Of a stretch of DNA of 64,000 nt, positions 43,401 to 54,200 are shown one piece after another. This DNA is from Tomocerus qinae (Eukaryota; Arthropoda; Collembola; Entomobryomorpha; Tomoceridae): the NCBI GenBank assembly GCA_020055645.1, contig CM034547.1, positions 63,027,884-63,091,883 on the forward strand, in the 5' to 3' direction. The notes under the pieces are model-generated. The model made no database searches, was not told the DNA's origin, and was given only the letters and a program-made list of their open reading frames with translations. How positions within the stretch are numbered: position 1 is the stretch's first letter; the number at the start of each line of letters is the position of its first letter. Made by a program: the position numbers and the translations under genes.

Positions 43401-44204
43401 TCGTCCGAAGGCATTAAAATGTCATTCTCCTGGATCTAGGGCTCTTTCATTTCCATGTACTGCTGCTGTAACATTTCTCTCCTTTTTCCTTACCTGATTT
43501 GAAGGCCGTAATTAAATTGCCCTGACTACCATTCACATAATTTAATAGTCTTGATTTTAAAATCTAAATTTCTTGACACGTATGTGCTAGGTGTAAGTAC
43601 ACACTCTTTCTCTGTTTCTGCCATTTCCAGAGTAATTTCAGACTGCAACTAAACTACCATTATAACAGATACTTAGATTAGAGCACTAGAACTCTCAAAG
43701 CTATGTTTTTACTTCTTTAGAGTACCCTACACATTCATTTATCTATCTAAGTTTAGGTGCCTTTTACCTACATTTGCATATCTTATTAAAATTTGCATAC
43801 ATTTTATCTACATTAACAAACACACAGGTATAGGTACGCGGAATTATTTCGATACGCGGAATTATTACCAATAACGGCCAAAAATGCGAAGTAAAATCGA
43901 AATAATTCCGCGTACGCGTAATTATTTCGGTACGCGGAATTATATCGATTATTACGGTATGGTTACAGGTCATGGTTACCTTGCAAAGCATGTAAATAAC
44001 ATCAGGGGGCAGGGGTCTGCTCTTTGTCCACACTGTGGCTTAGAGCATGAGACACCAGTTCACCTGGTGGCATTTTGCCCGCGATACGCAATGGTAAGGA
44101 ACTTGTATACGGGTTACTGCGTGATTCCGACTAACACACTCTCTGAGATACCCTTTTCTTCAATGCTAAGGTTCTATATCATGGCTAGTCGAAAAGAAGG
44201 TTAA
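40404..44204 (+). pseudogene. LINE RT, RNase H and Cys-knuckle remnants
   Basis: Reverse transcriptase blocks: FGPYKSAGGDKITPAMMQY, RTTKVVFLPKPGKSSYQ, WRPVSLTSFLPKCQERL (40404-40939), then GCPQRVLSPLLWN and the catalytic box AYADDLTTL near 41240 (41001-41930). RNase H follows (42014-42460) with YTDGS, a Glu, YSDSRSAIQAL and HWVPSHTGIPGNDKVDELAK. After the inserted element, CPHCGLEHETPVHLVAFC (about 44027-44085) is the C-terminal knuckle typical of this group. Breaks: in-frame TAA at 40937-40939, frameshift near 41016, frameshift in the G run near 41912, and the 1.35-kb insertion. RT followed by RNase H fits the LOA clade best. It would copy element RNA into DNA if intact; this copy cannot. 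Confidence 0.85.
42617..43965. mobile_element. 1.35-kb TIR element with repeated AATTCCGCG motifs
   Basis: Ends CATACCGTAATAATCG...AATTCCGCG and the matching reverse complement. The motif GAAATAATTCCGCG or its reverse complement occurs about ten times, clustered in the first 130 and last 130 bp (42620-42740 and 43840-43965). It splits the LINE between RNase H and the C-terminal knuckle. No coding capacity seen; open frames within are short and unlike any family. Confidence 0.75.
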
Positions 44205-44915
44205 CCCTACAGTAACCTGTACCGAGGAGTTGGCAATGGGCCCGTTTTTGTGGCCTGCGCCCTGGACGGCATATCTTATCTATAGTATGTCGTTCACCTC
44301 TTATAACAGAACAGAACAGAACAGCATGTACACAAGCAGAGACTTAGGACCATGTAGTAGGTAGTAACAACTGGGTATACCCGGCACGTCAGCTAAAATT
44401 TTTTATTGTATACAAAATACTTTTGATAACTTGTAATTGTATAGTTTTAGAGTGAGTAATACACTATGCAGAACTGAAAACCAAGTGTCAACCATTGCTC
44501 CTTTCAGCAAAGCTATAGTCTAGTCTACTTATGGTGTTTTTATTAAAATTCGAAAGTTAGTTGTATCATTTCATCTGATTGAGTACGCAATGCAATAGTA
44601 TTGAAGCGTATATAGGATGCGGATGATGTTATGCTAAAGTGTAAGTCTGCATTTTTTTCAATTTACGATGGTGGTAATGGTAATCATACATGCTAAAAAA
44701 GTTAATCCGCATTTGTTTATATCACAAAAGTCTGTAAAATGCAAAGTTCAGCATTTCAATAAATATTTCCCCTGTGAATGCTTTATGAAAATCATATAAA
44801 ATTTGAAATGAAATGCTGTGCTCTGATTGGTGAATTTTAAAAATGCATCGACCAATGAGAAGCCAGAGATTTTTCCGTTTCGATTTGAAAATTATCTCCT
44901 TGGGATAATTCGGAC

Positions 44916-45068
44916 AATTACAAAATATTACGGACATACATATTATATACAAACATTAATCAAGACTTCCTGTATTCTATTCTTATTATTTATTTCATAA
45001 TAAGAGAATCAAGAGTCTGAGTAAAATGTTTTGAAAATCACTTTGGATACGAGGTATTTTTATTCGAA
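44916..45068. other. Unassigned flank of the long-TIR element
   Basis: Contains AATTACAAAATATTACGGACAT, repeated at 47255 and 47277. No gene. Confidence 0.45.
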
Positions 45069-45190
45069 ATCCCTCCCCTTTTCTTTAGAATAAATTGACA
45101 CAAAACTGTATACCTTACAGTGATACATAGTGATAATCACTATAGAAGAATACTTTAGTTGGCCAATTTATTCTGAAAAGAAGGGGAGGG
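45069..45190. mobile_element. Small foldback element
   Basis: CCCTCCCCTTTTCTTTAGAA then TAAATTG (45069-45097) pairs with CAATTTATTCTGAAAAGAAG then GGGAGG (45163-45189); loop about 65 bp. Confidence 0.6.
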
Positions 45191-46177
45191 GAAAATGAGG
45201 GAAAAATGAAAAATGAGGGAAAAGACCCCAGACTATACAAACATTAATAATTAATTCAAGAATAGTGAAAGAATTCCATGCCATTTGTCCCACTTTACGT
45301 TTATGTAGAGTAAAGATTATAGTGGTTGTATTTTTTGTAATAATATTGAACATTGCACAGGTCATGAATGAATTTTTCTAATGCCACCCTGTAGGCTGTT
45401 TTGGTGATGTAAGGTTTAAAATCAGTTAAAAGTGGTTAACGGTAGTGATCATTTCAAATTTGTTTATTTGCATTTAATTTCTATACTTTAATATTTTAAT
45501 TATTATTGTGATTACTCATTACTTTTATAGCTATTATAAAGGTGCCGGTACCACTGCAATGTATAATAAATTGTTATATACCCTATATCTATATTATTCT
45601 ATTATATATACATATTATAACAGTGATTGAAATGAATGGATGATTTTGTATCCGTTTCTTAGATATGGTATGTATTTCAAATTGTCATATCAGTTGCATC
45701 CCACGCATCCTGAAGCACCAGATATTGGATCAATCATAATAATATTACCTATATGTGATGATCTTGCTTGTAGTCGTCTATTAAAATGTAGTAATTAATA
45801 TTTATCTTAATGACTACACTTATATGTGACTTCTGACAGGACCGAAATCACAGTGTAAAACTGTGGGAAAAGTGGGAAACATAAAGGCCACGTGGGTAGG
45901 AAAATGGGAAATAAAAAAATCAAAATAAAAAAAAAGTGGGAAATAGACTTTAATTCCGCAAGATGGTGACATGCATTTCCCACTATTTCCCCTTTCCCAA
46001 ATTCCCACTATTTCCCGGTGTCCAGCCCATGGGAGTAGATGGATTCAAAAAATATACCCCATAATATTGTAAATTCATAAGCAAACCATAGTCAAGCAGT
46101 AAATATTTAGTCAGTTAAGACTATGGGAGTTTGGGACTTTTACATGTATTTTATTTTCATAAAGTTTACAAATTCTC
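45191..46177. other. Unassigned DNA with dispersed fragments
   Basis: 45229-45320 is a copy of the flank repeat also present at 47280-47380 (AGAATAGTGAAAGAATTCCA). 45860-46020 contains GTGGGAAA / TTTCCCAC words in both orientations. No gene supported. Confidence 0.4.
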
Positions 46178-46561
46178 TATGTTACCACTTACCACCTCCT
46201 TCATTCGGCATTCCCAGTAAGTCCTACGCTAAAGAGTTGTATCGTGGTAATCCTCGCAACCTCGGCTACAGATTCTTGCATTCAGTTCAGCAATGTCTTG
46301 AGGTCTGGTTTCGTAAATGGGAGACTAAAGGTGGTCCCAAATGAAAACTGTCAATTGTCAAAAGCTGCCATCTTTATCCATCCATTGAAAATTGACATTT
46401 TTCATTTGGGGCAATTCTCCCATTTACGAAACCAGACCTCAAGACATTGCTGAACTGAATGTAAGAATTTGTAGCCGAGGAGGTTGCGAGGATTACCACG
46501 ATACAACTCTTTAGCGTAGGACTTACTGGGAATGCCGAATGGAGGAGGTGGTACCATAGAG
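46178..46561. mobile_element. Long-arm hairpin MITE
   Basis: Arms of about 160 bp (46178-46345 and 46400-46561), e.g. CCACCTCCTTCATTCGGCAT and AATGCCGAATGGAGGAGGTG, are near-perfect reverse complements. The open frames at 46123-46453 are shadows of the arms. No coding role. Confidence 0.85.
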
Positions 46562-47125
46562 AAAAATCCCATTAACCCAGTATAAACTATGTTATGTGCC
46601 TTTGTTGGGTGTTGGGCTCATTGCATGCATGTCCGCTTTAGTTAAGGGGGTGATGAAACAGGGCGTTTAGAGTACCACAATCAAAAAAGAATTCTATTTT
46701 TTTTAATTTCAAAAAATTATATTTTATTTATTTATTTTTATTTTATCTAGTAAGTTTAAAGGGGTGGTTTAACTTTAAAGTAAGTTTAGGGTAAGTTTAA
46801 AAAATTTACATTTCCATTTCAATGATTTCCGAAATAGTTTTTAAAATGTGCTTGAATTAGCTGTAAAACCGTAAAATGTAAGTTGCATGAATTTTAATCA
46901 GTAAAAATGTTTTGGTCTTCGTGCGAATTGTATTGTTTTTTCTTATTTTATATTTTTCATTACTAGAGGGATTTATTATTGTTGCCATTGGAACTAGATC
47001 TACCCAACAAGCACGGGCCCGGCCCCCCCTAAATTTCCAGAAAAAGGGGATTTTTTTGTTAAAAAAGGTTAAAAATCCAAAAATTTTCCCGCTTCGCGCG
47101 ATTATGTCTTTATTTTATTAATATA
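46562..47125. other. Unassigned AT-rich DNA
   Basis: No supported gene. 47015-47090 contains the C-run/AAAAAGGGG block related to 5041-5100. Confidence 0.4.
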
Positions 47126-47215
47126 CTAGTTGAATCCTAGCACATAAAGTGTGCTAGAAAATGTTGTAAATTTCTAGCGACTGCGCATTGGCCCGAATTT
47201 CATAGACCGTTAATT
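47126..47215 (-). mobile_element. Helitron 3' end, same family as 5256-5345
   Basis: On the minus strand a hairpin CTAGCACACTTTATGTGCTAG is followed by GATTCAA and CTAG at 47129-47126, then T. The sequence upstream of the hairpin (GCAGTCGCTAG, GGTCTATGAAATTCGG) matches the plus-strand copy at 5256-5316. Confidence 0.65.
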
Positions 47216-47237
47216 GGACTTAGTACTGATAGTCTAT

Positions 47238-47380
47238 AGTCCTTGCTCATTAATTACAAAATATTACCCTTGCTCATTAGTTACAAAATATTACGGACAT
47301 ATATACAAACATTTATTCAAGAATAGTGAAAGAATTCCATGCGCATGTTCCACTTTACGTTTATGTAGAGTAAAGATTTT
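47238..47380. repeat. Fragments of the long-TIR element flank
   Basis: CCTTGCTCATTAATTACAAA and CCTTGCTCATTAGTTACAAA lie in tandem, followed by a copy of 45229-45320. The left edge also matches 39769-39787 (CAGTCCTTGCTCATTAATG). Confidence 0.55.
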
Positions 47381-47485
47381 GGTGCCCCCCCCTTTGGTCA
47401 AATTCCTGGATACGTGCTTCCTACCCAAATATTATTTATTATTATCTCCAAGGTAAGTGAAATTTTAGATTGAAAGGGACGCGAC

Positions 47486-47621
47486 ATAAGGTAATTTCAT
47501 GCTCCCCGTTGCCAATGGCAACGGAAACCAGTTAACTGCAGGGGTCAAAGGGGAATGTCGCCTCTTATGTGGTTGCAAAAAAAATCAAGTTTTTCGAGCA
47601 TGAAATTACCTATGTGATTAT
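47486..47621. mobile_element. Small MITE
   Basis: AGGTAATTTCATGCTC at the left and GAGCATGAAATTACCT at the right form perfect 16-bp inverted ends; inside is the palindrome CCGTTGCCAATGGCAACGG. Confidence 0.7.
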
Positions 47622-48184
47622 CTCTATTACTCTATATACGCAGTAATAAGTGACATTGAAAACGACCTCTAAAAATCTATTTCTGATAAAATTGACATTT
47701 AAAAAAATTTATTTTTGTTAATTATGTTATGTTGCTACTTTTCTAGGACTGCGAAAACTTCAATTTCATGAATGGTTATTACTTTTCTGATTTGAATCAT
47801 CTAGTTTACTAACAATATTTATAAGAAATTTAAAAATACTAAAACTATATCTACAAACTATAATATATAAACTATATTATTATAATATTTATAGTACCTA
47901 TATATTCCCTATTCTACATTTGGAAATCATAGACAACTTTGGAAATCATAGACAAAATCATAGACATTCAAAATATTTCCCAATATACGTGTAAGTAAAT
48001 ATTATGAAATATTTGGTTGGACTACCCATGACAATTTCGTGTTCTTTCAATATTGAATATATTTACTACTATAAGTATAATGCTAATAGTATATTATAAA
48101 CATCGAAGCGAAGGGTTTTGAATAGGCGTTTAGTACAGTAAAGCCAAAGCCCCTTCATCTTAGAACGGTATTATTGTCGGGAAA

Positions 48185-48190
48185 TTTATT
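48185..48190 (-). terminator. Polyadenylation signal of the giant gene
   Basis: AATAAA on the minus strand begins 14 bases after the stop codon of the giant reading frame. Inferred 3' end signal. Confidence 0.5.
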
Positions 48191-48203
48191 TGAAAACTGT
48201 TTT

Positions 48204-51200
48204 TCAGAGACTTGGTTCACATGGTGGTGTACGATGAATGATCTTGGAGTAGAACCTGTTTCTAAATGATATGAATAATTTTGGAAATTCTTCGCCATTC
48301 AAAGATTGATACCCGACATTAAATCGAATCTGATTTTGCTTAAATTTAAAAGTGTAGGACTTAGAACAATTCGTAGAGTTATTTGTGGGAATTTTAATTA
48401 GAAGTGTTATGTCACTTGGGCCCACGTTCATTGATAATTCGACAGATCCTATATCATAGATTACAAAGGAAGGAACATATTTATTCCTATTGATATCAAA
48501 TTGTCCTTTGCGTTTACGAATATGATATTGATTTCCTATAGGGCCATTAATAGCACTGTAAAAAACAGACAAGTGATGATTCGTTCCAAAATAAACCTTA
48601 GTGCAATATGAAGAAGACCCCACCTTTTGTAGATTTGGATATATTAACTCAAACCACATTGTAGTACTATTTCGTTGTGAATTGATTTTTAATGAAATGT
48701 TTTTTTGTAATCTTCTTGTCTTCCCGGTGCTAAAACTTTCTGTCAGTTGCTTCTGTCGATAATGGTAACGAGTATTATTACATTTATTTTTACAGTTGTT
48801 AGGTGTCACGGGATCAGCGTTTTCTATAGTCCTACTTTCTGCAGCTTCTTGTGTTTTCATGTGAACTATTTCATAAGAAACCCTGACAAAATTCCTGAAG
48901 TTTTGTATATTTCCTTCGTAAATTTCTTTCTCCTCTTTGTTCGTTTTAGAAAAATTGTTCCATTCGCCTCCATTTTGCCCCGGACTTATATTTTCAACCA
49001 CATTTTCATTAGCGAACAATTCCAAATTATCTACGAGTGATTTTTTTACTTCTTTAAGTTTCCCTGATTCAATTTTTACTCCAACGTTATTTGTTTCTTC
49101 AATTTGTGTGTAGGGGGTGATATTTTCTTCAGGGAAGATAAACCACTTTCTTGTAGCTTTATGAATGCCATTGAAATTATATATTGTGTTCAATGGAGAG
49201 AATAAACATGTCACACTTGATGCTTTCAAAACTGGGTTAAGGACTCGAGAAAAGTAAAATGAACTAGAGATCGCTTGTTCATATTCATCATTACTAAAAT
49301 GGTCACTTTTGAACTTAACTACGAAGTATCTTTTTAGTATTAATGATTTCGATCGTTGATTCTGCAGCTGTAACGCATTGTACGCGGCATTACCATCATC
49401 CATCTGGTATCTTGTAGTATTTTTGTAATTTTGGTTTGAAGTATTGTAATATGGTACCTTGTCTTTTGTTGACAGTACTGGAAGTGAAAGTTGGTTAACG
49501 ATGACTGAATTATTGAATACAGACTCAGATTTTGCGATATAATTTCCAGTATCGATTCGAGCGGAAAGCATGCAGGAATTACAATCTCTTTTTCCTTTAT
49601 GAATGACTTCTATCAATAGATCTTCCGAAGAAAGTACACTTTTAAATATTAACGATGCCAACATATCTTCATTGAAAAAAGAAACCGATTGCAAGGTGTG
49701 ATATGACCAAATAGATAGCTCATGCAATTGTCTACCAAGGGATTTAGATGTTAATATTGCACTTTTATTGGTTGATATATTTAAGTGTAGTCCATCAGAC
49801 AAAGTAAGACTAAAATAATTTTCTTGAGATAAATTATTACGTCTCCCAAATTTGATACCGAGCATTGTAGGTTTTTCGAGTGCACATGAGTCAACTGCAG
49901 TTGTAATGTAGATATATTTATTCTTGTTTGTAAGTTTGAAAGATAGAATCCAAGATGATTGGGTTCCTAAATCGGATTTGGAGAGCTTTACTGTGTCTTC
50001 ATTGATTTTCTCAGGATAGATTGCTTCATGAAATGGATTTGTATGCAAGATTTCAATGTGGCCACTGCTCGTTATAACTTTTACAAAAGACGTGTTTTGG
50101 CTGTCCATTAAAGATTTCAAATGGGATCCATCAATACTTTCGATATATCCTGCTATATGAATTACATTTTCCTGTTTAGGAATGATTACCAAAGGAAAAG
50201 AAAAGTTGTTACCCAAGTGAACCACACCTACATAACGGCTGTTCGTAAATCCATAAATGGAGATATTCTTATCCCCTGCATCGGATATATTGTAGTGAAG
50301 CTTTACAAGTGCGAAATTAACACCACCCTTTTCGATTAGTGTGTATTCAATTCCGAATGAATTTCCCGTTACTAAATAAAATAAATTTGACTTAAGACTT
50401 TTTAATTTCAAATTTTGAAATTTGGAGCAACTGACACTGGAATTAATCATTGTTATAGGGTTTTTGGTTTGATCAAGTTTTAGCATTCTTCCTTGAGGGT
50501 TAGCTATAGTTAAACTATTATCGTCAGACAACAAATTTTCAGTAGTAATGTCAAATGTACTGAAATCTTCAAATGTGAAAGGAAAAAATTCATTGGTTTT
50601 GCCTATAGTTGGTAGATTATCTGTCACCGAATCGACCAATTTCGTTGAAACTTCATCATATGTTGCAACATTAGAAGTTACATCAAAAGTTACATCTACA
50701 TCTGGTTGGGTGTCAGTGATGATTAACTGATCTCTTAGTCCAGTAGATACTTCACTGTTTGAAAAGCTACCTAATGTTAAAATATCAGTGGTGATGTCAA
50801 AAGTTAAGTCTTCACTGCCTGTATACTTTTTATTACTAGAAATATTGTCGGCTTCCTTTACAGGAATAGTTTTACTGCCATAGTCCGATTCAGTTGTTAT
50901 AACATTAGAATATATAATGCCAGTTTCTGCTTCAGTGGTTACATATAAAGTACCAGGATTTTCAGACTCCTCTTCGGTGGTCATGTTATTACTAGTTTCT
51001 ACTTCACTAGTAACATCTTGGGTGGTTGAATTGTTGGTTTCTTTATCAGCGGTTGAAATATGATAACTACTATTGTCGGATTGCGACTCTGTGGTTACGT
51101 CATTGGAATAAAATTTGTCCGTCTCTGGTTCAGTAGTAACATTAACGATATTCGTATTGTCAGTTTCGACTTCATAAGTCACATCATATGTATATGAAAA

Positions 51201-54200
51201 TTTGGTTTCTTTATCTTTGGTTGAATCAAAAGTAAATTTACTGTAAATTTCAGTTTCCGTAGTCAACCCATTAGAATATATATTGTCAGTTTCTGATTCA
51301 ATTGTTAAATCTTTGGTTGGAGGATTATCAGTTTCTACTTCACTAGTAACATCTTGGGTGGTTGAATTGTTGGTTTCTTTATCAGCGGTTGAAATATGAT
51401 AACTACTGTTGTCGGATTGCGACTCTGTGGTTACGTCATTGGAATAAAATTTGTCTGTCTCAGGTTCAGTAGTAACACTTACGATATTCGTATTGTCAGT
51501 TTCGACTTCATAAGTCACATCATATGTAGATGAAAATTTGGTTTCTTTATCTTTGGTTGAATCAAAAGTAAATTTACTGTAAATTTCCGTTTCAGTAGTC
51601 AACCCATTAGAATATATATTGTCAGTTTCTGATTCAATTGTTAAATCTTTGGTTCGAGGATTATCAGTTTCTACTTCACTAGTAACATCTTGGGTGGTTG
51701 AATTGTTGGTTTCTTTATCAGCGGTTGAAATATGATAACTACTGTTGTCGGATTGCGACTCTGTGGTTACGTCATTGGAATAAAATTTGTCTGTCTCAGG
51801 TTCAGTAGTAACACTTGCGCTATTCGTATTGTCAGTTTCGACTTCATAAGTCACATCATATGTAAATGAAAATTTGGTTTCTTTATCTTTTGTTGAATCA
51901 AAAGTAAATTTACTGCTAATTTCCGTTTCAGTAGTCAACCCATTAGAATATATATTGTCAGTTTCTGATTCAATTGTTAAATCTTTGGTTCGAGGATTAT
52001 CAGTTTCTACTTCACTAGTAACATCTTGGCTGGTTGAATTGTTGGTTTCTTTATCAGCGGTTGAAATATGATAACTACTGTTGTTGGATTGCGACTCTGT
52101 GGTTACGTCATTGGAATAAAATTTGTCTGTCTCAGGTTCAGTAGTAACACTTACGATATTCGTATTGTCAGTTTCGACTTCATAGGTCACATCATATGTA
52201 GATGAAAATTTGGTTTCTTTATCTTTGGTTGAATCAAAAGTAAATTTACTGTAAACTTCAGTTTCCGTAGTCAACCCATTAGAATATATATTGTCAGTTT
52301 CTGATTCAATTGTTAAATCTTTGGTTCGAGGATTATCAGTTTCTACTTCACTAGTAACACCTTGGGTGGTTGAATTGTTGGTCTCTTTATCAGCGGTTGA
52401 AATATGATAACTACTGTTGTCGGATTGCGACTCTGTGGTTACCTCATTGGAATGAAATTTGTCCGTCTCTGGTTCAGTAGTAACATTTACGATATTCGTA
52501 TTGTCAGTTTCGACTTCATAAGTCACATCATATGTGGATGAAAATTTGGTTTTTTTATCTTTGGTTGAATCAAAAGTAAATTTACTGTAAATTTTAGTTT
52601 CCGTAGTCAACCCATTAGAATATATATTGTCAGTTTCTGATTCAATTGTTAAATCTTTGGTTCGAGGATTATCAGTTTCTACTTCACTAGTAACATCTTG
52701 GGTGGTTGAATTGTTGGTTTCTTTATCAGCGGTTGAAATATGATAACTACTGTTGTTGGATTGCGACTCTGTGGTTACGTCATTGGAATAAAATTTTTCT
52801 GTCTCAGGTTCAGTAGTAACACTTACGATATTCGTATTGTCAGTTTCGATTTCATAAGTCACATCATATAAAGATGAAAATTTGGTTTCTTTACCTTCCG
52901 TTTCGGTAGTCAACCCATTTGAATATATAATGTCGGTTTCTGAATCAATTGTTACAACTTCGGTCCTAGGTTTATCAGTTTCTACTACACTAGTAACATC
53001 ATAAGTAGTTGAATCAGGTTTTACAGTTGATATAGATTGTGTCTTGGTCGGTAATATAGTTGAGGGAATAGACAGCGCAGTAGAGGTTTGTACTGGACGA
53101 GATGTTTGTGGAACAGTACTGACTGACACAATCGATGTTGTAGGCGATATGGTGGAAACTTTGTAAGTTGTTCCAACTGTCGTCTTTGACTCTTGTGGCG
53201 TCGTTAATTTAGTAGGTAATTTAGAAATAGGGTTACTATATGTAATAGTAATATACTTGGTAGTAGTTTCTGGAATACTTGTTCTGCTGCCGGAAGAGTA
53301 GGTAGAGTATGGTTTAGTAGTATACATCTTGATGGATTTTGTATAATTTGTGGTAGTTGGAGGTAGGGAAGTTATTTTAGTCGATTCCACATGTGTTGTG
53401 GAGCGTGGTATAATTTTAGTAGTCATCTGAGAACTAGATGAGGTCTCACTCGGAGACATTCGAGTTGATGGTAACGGTGTTGATTGAATAGTGATTACAG
53501 TAGAAATTGGTACTGAACGAGATGTTGGTGAAACAGTACTGATAGACACCATTGTTGTTGGCAATATCGTGGAAACTCTGCGAGTTGTTCCAACTGTTGT
53601 CATAGTGGGTATTGAGGTGGTCAATTTAGTTGGTAAATTAGAAACTGTGTTACTATATGTAATAGTAACGTACTTTGTCGTAGTTTGTGGAACAGTTGTT
53701 CTGCTACCGGAAGAGTAGGTTGGATTTGGTTTTGTAGTATACATCTTGATGGATTTTGTATAAGTGGTGGTAGTTGGAGGTAAAGAAGATGCTTTAGTTG
53801 ATTCCACATGTGTTGTGGAGCGTGGTATACTTTTAGTCACCTGAGTACTAGATGGGAGATTGGATGTAATAGGTACTATTGGTTTGGATGTTGAAGAAAG
53901 TACCGAGGCAGTTGTACTCTCAGATTGTGATATGATTCCTTTCGAAGACGGAACAACTTGTGCTTCAGTTGTATGCTTAGTGAAAGTTGGACTAGTAAAT
54001 GCTTCAGGGCTTAGTTCAAATATTAATTCCGTAGTGCTCAATTCAAATTCTGACGTGGAATGTATTTCAGAGACACTATGAGTTTGATCTGGTTTAGTAG
54101 TGAACGTTTGTGATGAAGGGTGCGAAACAATTGGCTTAGATGATGAGGCTACAATTGGTTTCGATGTTGGTGTGGGTTGTGTAGAAGTTGAAACAAGGGA

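Larger units (their letters stand above)
40404..44324 (+). mobile_element. 5'-truncated non-LTR retrotransposon (LOA/R1-group LINE)
   Basis: The insertion is bracketed by a 12-bp direct repeat CATGTACACAAG (40392-40403 and 44325-44336) and ends in a short AACAG repeat tail, both typical of target-primed LINE insertion. It begins directly in the RT region, so the 5' endonuclease part is missing. It is interrupted by the TIR element 42617-43965; without that it is about 2.6 kb. Confidence 0.85.
39788..44915. mobile_element. Long-TIR element hosting a LINE
   Basis: 39788-40032 (GTCCGAATTATCCCATGGAG...) and about 44663-44915 are reverse complements with moderate divergence. Between them lies the LINE 40404-44324; removing it leaves a loop of about 0.7 kb without a gene. 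Fragments of the same family's flank (ACAAACATTWAT.. GTGAAAGAATTCCATG.. CTTTACG) recur at 45229-45320 and 47255-47380. Confidence 0.75.
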
